A stretch of DNA of 64,000 bases from Verrucomicrobia bacterium LW23 (GTDB lineage: Bacteria; Verrucomicrobiota; Verrucomicrobiia; Methylacidiphilales; UBA1321), in assembly GCA_003054695.1 (NCBI GenBank), contig QAZA01000017.1:1-64000 (forward strand), in the 5' to 3' direction. Positions 17,101-25,348 of this stretch are shown here, in pieces. Made by a program: the position numbers and the translations under genes. Each line of letters opens with the position of its first letter. Within the stretch, counting starts at the first letter, position 1. Under the pieces are notes generated by a model. The model did not search any database and had not been told where the DNA came from. It saw only the letters and a program-made list of their open reading frames with translations.

Positions 17101-18308
17101 AGGGGCTCAAGTTCTACCTCTCGCCCACCTGGAGCTACAGCGCCAACTTTTTTGCCCAGCGCCTGGCCAGCACCAACCTCACCAACGCCACGATGCCGAA
17201 CGGGGCGCCCGGCGACTTCAATAACAGCATCGGCACTATCTCCGACGGCGGATTCTTTTTCATGCCGGAGGTCAACAATATGGGCCGTGCTGGAGCGCCG
17301 GACATCCACTACAGCTACATGAGTTCCCTCTATGATATCACCACCCCCGGCACCGACGGCATTACCGATGCCATGCAGTACGTGCTGGTCTACTCGCCCA
17401 ACCGCACCATGTTCTCCCCCATGCAGCTGGGCACGCTGCTAACGGCGGCGGATAAAGCGGCGCCGAAGGGCTGGCAATCGGTGCTCTTCTGCCCCAACTC
17501 GGCCAGCGACATCGCCGGCGTTACGCACCCCGGCAAGGCAACGCCGCCGGACCACCTGCTGGCCGACCTCTTCTGGATGCCCGTGGTCGATCCGTACCCG
17601 ATCTCGGACCGGCTCTCCACGGCGGGCAAGATCAACATCAACTACCAGATTGCGCCGTTTACCTACATACGCCGCGCCACAGGCATGCACGCCTTGCTCA
17701 AGTCCATCATGGTTACGGCGATAGACGACGCCCGGGCCACGGGCAACAACACCAGCTACAAGATGAGCGGCAGCTCGTCGCCCGCCACGTTCCCGTCGGC
17801 CACCATCCGCTACCCCGTTGCGATAGAGGAGACGCTCAAGGCGATCGACAACCGGTTCGATTCCGGCGATATCTTCCGCTCCGCCACCGCGCTTACGGAG
17901 ATCTTCCTCTACCCGGCGGCCGCCGCCACGGGCCTGCCGCTGGCCAGCTGGGTGCCGGGCGAGGCAAACATCCGCACGTGGTGGAGCAACAAGCGGCTCA
18001 CCGGCGACAACTCGCGGGAGAACCCCTACGCCATGCTCTACCCGCGCACCACCACCAAATCCAACACCTTTACCGTGCACTACCGCGTGCAAAGCCTCAA
18101 AAAAGTGCGCACCGACACCGAGCAGGACATCTGGAAGGAATCCCGCGACGCCGTAGACGCCGAATACCGCGGCAGCACCGTTATCGAGCGCTACATCGAC
18201 CCCAACGATACCCGCCTGCCCGACTACGGCACCCCCGCCAACTTCACCCAAAGCCTGGGCACCTACTACCGCTGGCGCACCGTTGCCGAGAAGCAGTTTG
18301 TGCCGTAA
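14154..18308 (+). CDS. Orphan Verru_Chthon cassette protein A paralogue (giant GspK-like pseudopilin)
   Basis: A 1384-residue protein. After a basic N-terminus comes one hydrophobic helix (GAALIIVLTMLVLMTVVVMC, residues ~18-37) resembling the start of type II secretion GspK pseudopilins, which lack the usual Glu at +5. It is collinear with the cassette A protein at 46600-50718: shared landmarks include TYRLYSSG, PMPVKWLYVLKDG, GRVAYWTDDECAKVNVNTAS, YPGHPATT, FFLTAASRAPEETLFNTPRI and the C-terminal RGSTVIERYIDPNDTRLPDY. It is about four times the length of a normal GspK. No B, C or D partner is next to it; the neighbours are secreted glycosidases. It may act with the cassette's B-D products or be specialised for one cargo. 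Confidence 0.85.
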   Translation: MPIVPTRLRARAQRRGRGAALIIVLTMLVLMTVVVMCFFVSASVERRESSAEANINQARTLSTATVDLVKSTIAQATSGYESDNSGNLDRSKIVAWASQPGLIHTWKQDGTPERTYRLYSSGELSVPGALDVGNEAAELASWKSAAGTSFNALWCDINAPATGHDNRRSYPIMTPPASLDADAGVPTDNPATPGTQEGVQGFSVTSPPGFVPAALPSATNNPAPMPVKWLYVLKDGRFISPTLTGDPDEVRVDGATADNPILGRVAYWTDDECAKVNVNTASEGQFWSYPVARYAEEVALGRFQPTRNEFQRYPGHPATTSLSAIFPALRPISASSYVLSPRTEWGGSEGGTKQPTWPPMKIRTERLLASVDELLYKGEAGPRAQQASTVLSADTLRRSRFFLTAASRAPEETLFNTPRISMWPINTDTVGGTSVNLETRQDIFDRTLKFCSTLAGRPYYFVRSNALSTTVDYNDMPRNQQLFAYLQGLTQLAIPGYGASWVDKYGLANRDALLVQVFDFIRAGPALWRISDMSTTNRVKPGYTIVVNNSLQSANFAKLVLPIKIGNHKGMGNFLHITEVGLMFYAEKVEAIDNTGAVITPVTEGGVPGVIPINTARRVRYTFRPLLMVETFCPTENYSRRPNYLNTTGSPTSPTATRSEKRSIRLQATASALTVTANASTNNGTGSGNIDMPWGKTAEMHQVTNAATNWEIGATFPPNCFLLDMANGSINGGAYWPPNNAARGYSYRGSPIVMEFDVPVIPAPNPFADAVAAKDRTLIRLESLLTRAYGSGSMEDPPAGWGPRMTLNGGTIKVELGFTTEVDTMPAADIIHTVEVTLPRMTDLPIPTITYTGPNTGGAFNYKTRPFAGTPSDVPPGNNYNTHNAVKADYLRRWSYIQASDSSGLIQPGDVVRTVEVSANGPSRGDWRLSCLMDEMLSNWFDSPTPPAQTDWSLTSDRMRVHSLASTRDSQSVYSPHATVLVQGLKFYLSPTWSYSANFFAQRLASTNLTNATMPNGAPGDFNNSIGTISDGGFFFMPEVNNMGRAGAPDIHYSYMSSLYDITTPGTDGITDAMQYVLVYSPNRTMFSPMQLGTLLTAADKAAPKGWQSVLFCPNSASDIAGVTHPGKATPPDHLLADLFWMPVVDPYPISDRLSTAGKININYQIAPFTYIRRATGMHALLKSIMVTAIDDARATGNNTSYKMSGSSSPATFPSATIRYPVAIEETLKAIDNRFDSGDIFRSATALTEIFLYPAAAATGLPLASWVPGEANIRTWWSNKRLTGDNSRENPYAMLYPRTTTKSNTFTVHYRVQSLKKVRTDTEQDIWKESRDAVDAEYRGSTVIERYIDPNDTRLPDYGTPANFTQSLGTYYRWRTVAEKQFVP

Positions 18309-18337
18309 CGATGAATGAGCGGCAGGGAAGATGTCGC

Positions 18338-18368
18338 CGCTGCACCTGCAGCGTTCTGCAGGAACGCT
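18338..18368. terminator. Overlapping hairpins between convergent genes
   Basis: CGCTGCA-CC-TGCAGCG (18338-18353) and AGCGTTC-TGCAG-GAACGCT (18350-18368) are perfect, mutually exclusive 7-bp stems between the convergent cassette-A paralogue and the glycosidase. No U-tract is present. Confidence 0.35.
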
Positions 18369-18453
18369 ACGTCTACAGGCAGGCCCGTTGCGCCCCTACA
18401 TGACGCGATTGCTTTCGGACTCTCACCCTATAGGTTTCCCAACCGTCCCTCTC

Positions 18454-20253
18454 CTACCGGTCCAGCCGCGTTACTGTAACGCTGTGGATCAGGTACTGCT
18501 TGGGATCGCCCTGAAAGCGAAAGTGAAAGGACCAGGTGCCGACGAACTGGCTGTCATCTACCTTCCATGACAGCTTATGCCACTGGCTCGTGTCCTCGGG
18601 AATCTCCTGCGGCTCCACTTTACTGTAACCCTCGCGCTTCACCTTGTTGGACTCATACTCAAAGCCCAGCGTCACTGGCCTGGCCGCGTCGGCCCGCTTC
18701 ACTATCGCGGTTACCTCAATCGGCACGGTGTCGTAGGACAGAAAATTGGGATCCACATAGAACACGGTGCCCCCCTTCGGCACCTCGCCCGAACGCGCGT
18801 TACCGCCGTACGCCAGCACGTCGGCCGCGATCGCCTCGCCGGCCATGGTGTGCAGGCCTTTCTCCACGTACTTATCCACATACACAACGGAGACGGACTT
18901 CGCGTTACTGTAATCCCCGCCCCAGGGTAGCGGCTTGCTTTTATTGGCGCGCGCCTGCTCCACCAGCCTGGGCGGCACGTTGGTTATCAGCACCGGGTTA
19001 AGCGTAAGCTTAAAGTTGCGCGCCTGCGAAACCTGGCCACTGACGGGATCAAGCACGCTGACTTCCGACTCAAACTCCACCGTATCCGGCGCCGTCGTCG
19101 CCGTCCACGTGGCCAGCACCGGGCCTTTCGCGCCCTGGATCATGAAACCGTAATGCTTGTCGTTCAGCATCACCCAGCCGATGCTTGACGGGTGGCGGCC
19201 CACCGTCGCAATAAGCCGGCCCAGCGAGTGGTAGGCGGGGCGCGGCCTGGCCTTGGCATCCAGCAGCCCCAGCGGCCCGCTGTCGCCGTCCATGCTCTCG
19301 TACCAGTTGATGCACTCCACACTCTGGTGAATGCCCATGATGTACGCCTTCAGCACCGCCTGCGACTGCTTCTCCAGCCCGCGCCGCGTGTCAAAGCCCA
19401 CCTCCGTAAAGTGCACTGGCGCGTTGGCCCGGGCGGGATCCCGCGCCGCCAGCATTTTGCGCACGTTAGGCACGATGCTCAGGTACACGGGCTCCGTGCC
19501 GGGGCGATTGACGACAGTGCCCAGAATCTCGTACGGGTGCAGCGTAATGTAATCGTAATGTCCGGCCGCGCCCGCCGCCAGCGCCTGGTCCAGATAATTA
19601 AGGTGCGCCGACTTGGCCGCCAGCCCCACCTGCGCCTGCGGGTTGGCCGCCTTGGCCGCCTTGTAGATGACCTGCACCATCCTTGCGTAGTCCGCCGCGG
19701 TCTGGTCCTTCGCCGTGCCGTTGGGCGGCTCGTTCCACGTCTCGAAGTGGGTGATGCGCCCCTTGGTGTGCTTGACCAGCTCCGACGTCAGTCGCGAGAG
19801 CTCCGGCAAGCTTTGCATGGGAAAGCCTTTTTCCTGGCCCCGTTTCCACGGCGGAACGCCCACAAACAGCATCCCGTTTTTCACGCCCAGGCTGTCGTCA
19901 TAGGCCAGGCGCTCGTCCAGCAAGGCAAAGTCAAACTGCCCCTCGGTTTTCTGAACACCCCACGCAAAGAAATTGGCCCGGCAATCCAGAATGCCGATCG
20001 CCGCCATCTGCGGCATCCACTGCGCATGATTTTTCGTCCCCGCCGCGCTGCTGCCGATGCCAAAGATGCTGACTTTGGAATCGCGCAACACCGGCGCCGG
20101 GGAGGAGGCCGCCAGGGCCGGGGCCGGAGCGGCAGGCGCGCCCGCGGGTGCCTGCTGCGCAAGCGCAGCCACGGGCGCAGCGCCGACAAGCAGGGTAGTC
20201 GTAAGCGCTGCGGAGGCGAACGCTGCACGGAAATGGGTGGCAAGCTTCATCAT
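18454..20253 (-). CDS. Secreted clan-A glycoside hydrolase, GH39-like
   Basis: A 599-residue exported protein with signal peptide (FASAALTTTLLVGAAPVAAL) and an Ala/Pro-rich linker (AGAPAAPAPALAA). The catalytic barrel has FETWNEPPNG (acid/base Glu175) and HFTEVGFDT (nucleophile Glu284), with ITLHPY between them: the layout of GH39 and related clan GH-A enzymes. A C-terminal beta region of ~200 residues (from about 390) ends HFRFQGDPKQYLIHSVTV and looks like a carbohydrate-binding or beta-sandwich domain. It converges on the cassette-A paralogue. The 294 bases upstream (20254-20547) hold no gene. Substrate unknown; xylan or arabinan side chains are reasonable guesses. Confidence 0.75.
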   Translation of the reverse strand: MMKLATHFRAAFASAALTTTLLVGAAPVAALAQQAPAGAPAAPAPALAASSPAPVLRDSKVSIFGIGSSAAGTKNHAQWMPQMAAIGILDCRANFFAWGVQKTEGQFDFALLDERLAYDDSLGVKNGMLFVGVPPWKRGQEKGFPMQSLPELSRLTSELVKHTKGRITHFETWNEPPNGTAKDQTAADYARMVQVIYKAAKAANPQAQVGLAAKSAHLNYLDQALAAGAAGHYDYITLHPYEILGTVVNRPGTEPVYLSIVPNVRKMLAARDPARANAPVHFTEVGFDTRRGLEKQSQAVLKAYIMGIHQSVECINWYESMDGDSGPLGLLDAKARPRPAYHSLGRLIATVGRHPSSIGWVMLNDKHYGFMIQGAKGPVLATWTATTAPDTVEFESEVSVLDPVSGQVSQARNFKLTLNPVLITNVPPRLVEQARANKSKPLPWGGDYSNAKSVSVVYVDKYVEKGLHTMAGEAIAADVLAYGGNARSGEVPKGGTVFYVDPNFLSYDTVPIEVTAIVKRADAARPVTLGFEYESNKVKREGYSKVEPQEIPEDTSQWHKLSWKVDDSQFVGTWSFHFRFQGDPKQYLIHSVTVTRLDR

Positions 20254-20547
20254 GCGGAGGGGGAGCTTAAGGGGTTGAGTGCCGGGTGGAGAGGGAGGAG
20301 CCTGGCGGATGGTAGCGCCGGACAGGAGTGGCGAGATACTATTATCTCCTTTAAAGAAGCAATCTAGCCATTCCTGAACAAAACGCCATCACAAATGTTG
20401 CTACAAGAGAAATCTGAAGTTCTGGCTGGAGGCTCGGCCGGTCGATCTGAATCGTGGCCATGAAGAAACGCGACATGCTTTTCATCAGTTCGGCATCCTC
20501 GAACCCTTGAACTACACACGGTTTCGAGTATCCTGTCCTATCCGCTT

Positions 20548-20904
20548 ATGAAACCCCTGATGCACCCTTCCATTGAAGACGTGACGGTCGAGGGCATCCT
20601 GCATGCTCTCTCCGACCCCACGCGGGTTGCCATCTTTACGCAAATCGTGGGTGCCAATTGTGCGCAAATCTGCTCGCAGTTTTTGATGCTGAACGAGAAG
20701 CCGGTTCCCAAGTCCACGTTGTCCCAGCATTTTCGCGCGCTGCGGGAGGCAGGGCTGATCCGCAGCGAGCGCAAAGGCATCGAGATGCATAACACATCCC
20801 GCTGCGCGGAGATCGAAACGCGCTTCCCCGGGCTGATCCGCGCCATCGTGCAGGCGCACGCCGTTCAGGCTGCGCAGCGCGCCGCGTCCGCCCCCGGCGC
20901 ATGA
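20548..20904 (+). CDS. ArsR-like winged-helix transcriptional regulator
   Basis: A 118-residue DNA-binding protein. ILHALSDPTRVAIFTQIV and PKSTLSQHFRALREAGLIRS are the typical ArsR/SmtB opening and recognition helices. Cysteines in NCAQICSQF lie where metal-sensing members have ELCVCDL, but the spacing differs and the related non-metal group usually found beside oxidoreductases also has them. It converges on an SDR gene 174 bases away, and such regulator-SDR pairs are common. It probably represses that gene and perhaps itself. No ribosome-binding site is obvious. Confidence 0.82.
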   Translation: MKPLMHPSIEDVTVEGILHALSDPTRVAIFTQIVGANCAQICSQFLMLNEKPVPKSTLSQHFRALREAGLIRSERKGIEMHNTSRCAEIETRFPGLIRAIVQAHAVQAAQRAASAPGA

Positions 20905-21078
20905 CCGGGGAGAGGAGCGTCGGAGTGGAAGTAGCTGTCGAGCTGGAAAGGGGAGACGGAGGTGCAAGCGTGTGTCGATCGCCTCTCCTTTCCTTGTGCC
21001 CGCCCGGGGGGGCAGACGCACGGTTGCCTGGCCGTGCCATGCACAGCGTGGCGCGGCGTGGCACAGCGCTACGCTGCG

Positions 21079-21828
21079 TCACACCTGGCTCATACCGCCG
21101 TCCACAGTCAGCTCGATGCCGGTGATGTAGCTGCTGTCGTCGCAGGCGAGAAAGAGCGCCGGTTTGGCAATTTCGTCCACGTGGCCGATGCGGCCCAGGG
21201 GCACTTGCGACTCGAGCGAAGTTTTGAAGCCCTCCACCTGCTCGGCGGTCATGCCGGTCTTGCCAAAGATGGGCGTCTCGATCGGCCCCGGGCTGAGCGT
21301 GTTGACGCGAATGCGGCGCGACTTGAGCTCGGCCGTCCACGTACGGGCAAACGAGCGCACGGCGGCCTTGCTGGCGGAGTAGACGCTGAACGCCTCGGTA
21401 CCCGTGTTGCCGGCAATGGAGCCGTTGAGAATGATGGAGCCGCCGTCGGGAATGAGCGGGAGCAGCTTTTGCACGAGGAAGAAGTTACCGCGCACGTTAA
21501 TGTCAAAGATCTGGTCGTAATCCTCGGGCGTGGTAGTGGGGATGGCGGTGAATTTGCCGACGCCGGCGTTGGCAAAGATGACGTCGACGCGGCCGTACCT
21601 GGCCTGGATGTGGTCGCGGAGGCGGTCGATATCGTCGAGGCTGGATATATCGCCCTGCACGGCGTCGGCGTTGTGTCCAATGGCGGCGACGGCGTCGTCG
21701 AGATCCTTGCGGCGGCGGCCTGTGATGATGACCTGGGCGCCTTCTTCTGCAAAAAGGCGGGCGGTGGCAAGGCCCATACCGCTGTTTCCACCGGTAACAA
21801 GGGCTATCTTATTGGCGAGTTTGTTCAT
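21079..21828 (-). CDS. Short-chain dehydrogenase/reductase (glucose 1-dehydrogenase-like)
   Basis: A 249-residue classical SDR. The cofactor motif is TGGNSGMG (residues ~13-20), followed by NAG (NANAGVGKF region) and the catalytic Ser in NGSIAG with YSASK, and the PG motif SPGPIETPIF. The Arg-rich GRRRKD after beta-2 suggests NADP preference. Length is normal. The enzyme would oxidise or reduce a small alcohol, sugar or ketone in the cytosol; the substrate cannot be told. It pairs with the convergent ArsR-like gene, and its upstream region carries inverted GTTC/GAAC motifs. Confidence 0.9.
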   Translation of the reverse strand: MNKLANKIALVTGGNSGMGLATARLFAEEGAQVIITGRRRKDLDDAVAAIGHNADAVQGDISSLDDIDRLRDHIQARYGRVDVIFANAGVGKFTAIPTTTPEDYDQIFDINVRGNFFLVQKLLPLIPDGGSIILNGSIAGNTGTEAFSVYSASKAAVRSFARTWTAELKSRRIRVNTLSPGPIETPIFGKTGMTAEQVEGFKTSLESQVPLGRIGHVDEIAKPALFLACDDSSYITGIELTVDGGMSQV

Positions 21829-22160
21829 GGTATCGAGGGGAAAGGTTGCACGGAAGGCGCGAGGGCGCCACTATATCCGTAGTTCTGAACTTACGAACTG
21901 AAGGTCAGGATGTCAAGGACATGCGCGCAGAAAATAAAGGCGGTGGAATGGCGCCCTTCACAAAGCCCTACAACGGGTAAAAATGGACCAACGGCACCAT
22001 TTATCAAGCGTTCCGGGAAAGCTTTACACCCGCACGGCAAGATGACGGTAACTCTGCACTGCCTATGCCATGATCTCTTTCACGAGGCTTCCCCTCGTAC
22101 TCTTCGATAAGAATAAAGCAATTGTTCGCCATTCACGCTGTTTATGCTACAACTCTCGGC
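21829..22160. other. Intergenic region between divergent genes
   Basis: 332 bases separating the SDR and the glycosyltransferase fusion. It contains the candidate operator at 21881-21899 and an AT-richer right end (TTGTTC at 22122 and TATGCT at 22143, only 15 bp apart) that may hold the fusion gene's promoter. No further gene is seen. Confidence 0.5.
21881..21899. promoter_or_regulatory. Candidate operator upstream of SDR gene
   Basis: GTTC-T-GAAC (21882-21890) is palindromic, and AGTTC/GAACT (21881-21885 and 21895-21899) forms an overlapping inverted repeat, about 55 bases upstream of the SDR start. It would suit a small dimeric winged-helix repressor such as the neighbouring ArsR-like protein. 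Confidence 0.35.
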
Positions 22161-25025
22161 ATGGATTGCCCTTTGCAGCTCAGGCAGGATATTCTGGACT
22201 ATGCGGTGGAACGGACAGAGGCCGTGGTGCGGCGCTTTTTGCCGGGGTTTCGCGTGCCCGGCTTTTTTGCCGGGTACCGCACGGGGCCGCACGATGCAGC
22301 CGAAGTGCTGCACGTGCTTACGCTGCTGCGGGGGATGGGCATGCGAACCGTCTGCGGCGAGGCGAGCGATGAGGTGATGCTGCGACTGTTGCGGCAGATT
22401 GACGGCGTCCGAACGGAAACGTTTTACTCCTACCGCGTGGCGGAGGCGATGCTGTGCCTGGGAGGCCTCAGCGCGCTGGAGCAGCGCGGCTTTTCGTCGC
22501 AAGAGATTGTTAATCTTCGCTTTGCGACGGATTCCACCCACCTGTACGATCCCGCCACCCGCTCGCTCGGCGGGTGGTCCGCCAACTATTGGGCCGTGCT
22601 GACGCGCTGCGAGCATAACCGCATGCGGCTGGGCTTGCTGCCCTCGGCCGACAGCCAGGCGTTGTATCACGAGGCGCGCACCCGCACGGAGAGGATGCTT
22701 CGCGAGAGTGAGCTGGGCTTTTTTGATGACTGCCCGAATGGGAGCGGCCGATTCGACATTTACTCCGCCGACGTCTATCTTTTTCTGGAGCCGATTGCCC
22801 AGCTGTTTGATAACGCCTTGATGGAACACAACATACGCGCCCACGTGCGCCTGCTGGAGACGCTTGCGCTGGAGAATGGCTGCCTGATCGCCTGGGGCCG
22901 CTCCATCGGCGCGCTCTCGGTGTGCATGACGGTGGAGCTGGGCGCGCTGAGCCTGCGAAACGGTATGGCGGCCGATCCCGCGCGCACGCTGCGGCTGATG
23001 CGCCATGCGTTTAACGCCTTTAAAGCCAACTGGTTACGCGATGACCTGATGGCCTCGCACCGCGACGGTATGACGGAAGGTTATCGCGGCGTTTATCGCC
23101 TGCTGCAAATGACACTGGATTGTCTGGCCAAGCTTTTGGCCGCGGCGCATTTGCTGGAGGGCGCGCCCCCCACCGTCGCCGCGTCCGCGCCCACGCCGGC
23201 GTTGGATCTCTTTCCGCACGTCGACACGCTGATTGCCTTTGAGACGCGTCGCAAGGCCGCCGTGTGGATGTTCCGCAACCGTTTCCTCACCTTCCAGCTG
23301 CCGCTGGTGGCTGGCTTTAACGCGGATTACGTCGCGTGGTTGCACGGGCCGGGCGTGTTCGAGAACCCGGTGGAATCGCCCATGATTTGCGGTGTGCCGA
23401 GGGTGGCTACGGCGCAGGGCGAGTTCTTCAGCGCCGATCTCCCCGCCAGCTACCGCAAATTCCCCGACGGCCTGGAGGCTGTGTTTGAGACATGGCACCG
23501 CTCGCCGGCCAGGGCCATCTCCAAAAGCCTGGGGCTCAAGCTGGCCGCGGCCGTAGCGGCGGGCTCGGCTGCGCCCGGCGACGAATCCGGGCTGAAGGGA
23601 ACACGCCGCGTGCGGTTTACGGTGGAGGACGACACCATTTGCGTCTGCGAGCACTGGACATTTGACTCCGCGCCAGGCGCCACTGCGGCGGATGCGATCG
23701 AGGGCATCTCCCTCGATATCCCCGAATCCACGCGCCCGCTTGTGCTGGAGATTCTCCCCTGCCCCGGATGCGCTGCTGACTCCGCGCCGACTTCCGGCAA
23801 GCCGCCCGAGCTCCCCGGCGTTACGCAAAGCGTTGTGGCTGTGGAGGGTATGCCGGAATGGCGAAGCGCCTGGGGCGGGCTGCGGCGCCTGCACCAGATC
23901 CACTTTCAACCCGCCCGCGATATCCACTTTGCCTGGAAGCTGCGCCCCGCGCTGCGGGTCGCCGTCGCCCCGGCGGACCACGACTACCTGCAGGCCCTCT
24001 ACGGAGCCATGCCTGCGGGGGCGGTGGAGCTGCACGACGTGCCCAGTCATCAGGCCGCGCGCCATATGTCCCGGCCGGTGCGCGACATGCTGGGCAACGC
24101 GGACATCCTCCACATGGGCTGGCCGGAGCATCTCATCGATCCCGGTACCATGCCATTGCCGGAGTTCGATGCGCGCCAGCTGGAGTTCATCCGCAAAGTG
24201 GGGGAGTCCCCCGTAAAGGTGGTGTGGACCATGCATAACCGCCGCCCCCACAACCCCGTGTGGCGCGGCACGCGCGGCGACGAACTCTACCGCGCGTGGG
24301 CCGCCGTAGCGGACGCCGTCATCCATCACAGCAACTGCGGTATGGAGTTGATGCGCAAGGAGTTACCTTACAAGCCGGACGCCATCCACGTGGTGATTCC
24401 CCACGGCCACTACGGCGCGCAAATGGCGGTCACCCAGCCGCGCCCGGCTCTGGAGACGCTGCTGGGCATCCCCCACGCCGCGCCCGGGCAAATGCGCTTT
24501 GGCGTGCTGGGGCGCGCCCAAAAGGAGAAGCAGGTGGACATGATTGTGCGCGCCTTTATGCGGGCGGCGCGGCCGGATCAGCTGCTGCTGCTTACCGCCC
24601 ATCCCTACGAAACGGACGTGACTGGCGACCCGCGTATTGTCCTGCTGCCGCGCAACGGGTGGTTTACGCGCGAAATCATTGCCGCGCAAGTACATGCATG
24701 CGATGCCCTCGTCTCCGCCCACCTGCACGGCGAATCCTACCTGACCAGCGGCACCATCGCGGACAGCATCGGCGCCGGCATCCCCATGCTGGCCAACGAC
24801 TGGAACTTTTTTGTCGAGACGCTGGGCGACTCCGCGCTGTGGCACAATAATACGGAGGACGGCCTGACCGAGCTGTTCCGCACGGTGTCGCACGAGGACC
24901 TGCAGCGCTGCAAGGCGGCCACCGCCGCTCTCGGCCCCCGCTTTGCCTGGCAGGCACTGGCGCCGCGCACGCTCAAACTGTTGCGCCGGCTGGGGCCGCT
25001 CCGCGAGGCCGTTCAGCGGGGTTAA
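22161..25025 (+). CDS. Fusion of alpha-helical barrel domain and GT4-like glycosyltransferase
   Basis: A 954-residue protein starting MDCPLQLRQDILDYAVERT (ATG at 22161; an upstream TTG at 22122 is less likely). Residues ~1-350 are helical, with regularly placed aromatic/charged motifs (YSADVYLFLEP, LIAWGRSIGALSVC), recalling the (alpha/alpha) barrels of DUF2264- or heparinase-type proteins. A beta-rich stretch (~360-570) with lyase/hydrolase-like wording follows (VAWLHGPGVFENPVESPMIC). The C-terminal ~350 residues are a GT-B transferase (WTMHNRRPHNP, FGVLGRAQKEKQVDMIVRAF, DALVSAHLHGESYLTSGTIA). It heads a three-gene run of surface-glycan synthesis genes. Both a degrading-type and a building-type domain on one chain is unusual. 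Confidence 0.7.
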   Translation: MDCPLQLRQDILDYAVERTEAVVRRFLPGFRVPGFFAGYRTGPHDAAEVLHVLTLLRGMGMRTVCGEASDEVMLRLLRQIDGVRTETFYSYRVAEAMLCLGGLSALEQRGFSSQEIVNLRFATDSTHLYDPATRSLGGWSANYWAVLTRCEHNRMRLGLLPSADSQALYHEARTRTERMLRESELGFFDDCPNGSGRFDIYSADVYLFLEPIAQLFDNALMEHNIRAHVRLLETLALENGCLIAWGRSIGALSVCMTVELGALSLRNGMAADPARTLRLMRHAFNAFKANWLRDDLMASHRDGMTEGYRGVYRLLQMTLDCLAKLLAAAHLLEGAPPTVAASAPTPALDLFPHVDTLIAFETRRKAAVWMFRNRFLTFQLPLVAGFNADYVAWLHGPGVFENPVESPMICGVPRVATAQGEFFSADLPASYRKFPDGLEAVFETWHRSPARAISKSLGLKLAAAVAAGSAAPGDESGLKGTRRVRFTVEDDTICVCEHWTFDSAPGATAADAIEGISLDIPESTRPLVLEILPCPGCAADSAPTSGKPPELPGVTQSVVAVEGMPEWRSAWGGLRRLHQIHFQPARDIHFAWKLRPALRVAVAPADHDYLQALYGAMPAGAVELHDVPSHQAARHMSRPVRDMLGNADILHMGWPEHLIDPGTMPLPEFDARQLEFIRKVGESPVKVVWTMHNRRPHNPVWRGTRGDELYRAWAAVADAVIHHSNCGMELMRKELPYKPDAIHVVIPHGHYGAQMAVTQPRPALETLLGIPHAAPGQMRFGVLGRAQKEKQVDMIVRAFMRAARPDQLLLLTAHPYETDVTGDPRIVLLPRNGWFTREIIAAQVHACDALVSAHLHGESYLTSGTIADSIGAGIPMLANDWNFFVETLGDSALWHNNTEDGLTELFRTVSHEDLQRCKAATAALGPRFAWQALAPRTLKLLRRLGPLREAVQRG

Positions 25026-25348
25026 CGCACCCCACTGTCATACATTTTTCGGCCCGCGTAGCTAGCAGCTGCACACAGCGTAGGGACGGCTGCGGAACGC
25101 TTGCGGAATGGATTGCATTCTTTCCGTTTCAAGCGTAGCACAGTGAGTTATCCACTGCGCCATCCACGTGATTACCTTCATCGCAAGGCATGCTGTGCAA
25201 ACTTCGATCGTTCTCGATGACTTGAACCACGTAAAGCAGTGATTAAATTTTTACTTTTCAAAGTTTCCGTCCATCCGTACCATGCCGCCTGCATAATGCA
25301 CTCGCCTTAAGTTGCCGCTATGCACATGCAATTCTCTTAGTTTTGAAT
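25026..25348. other. AT-richer intergenic region
   Basis: 323 bases without a gene, noticeably richer in A/T than the flanks from about 25230 onward. It probably holds a promoter for the gene at 25349. No hairpin with a U-tract and no RNA gene were recognised. Confidence 0.5.

Noticed and set aside
22080-24329. Long minus-strand frames opposite the glycosyltransferase fusion
   Set aside because: Composition is low complexity and basic; the plus-strand frame has clear GT motifs.
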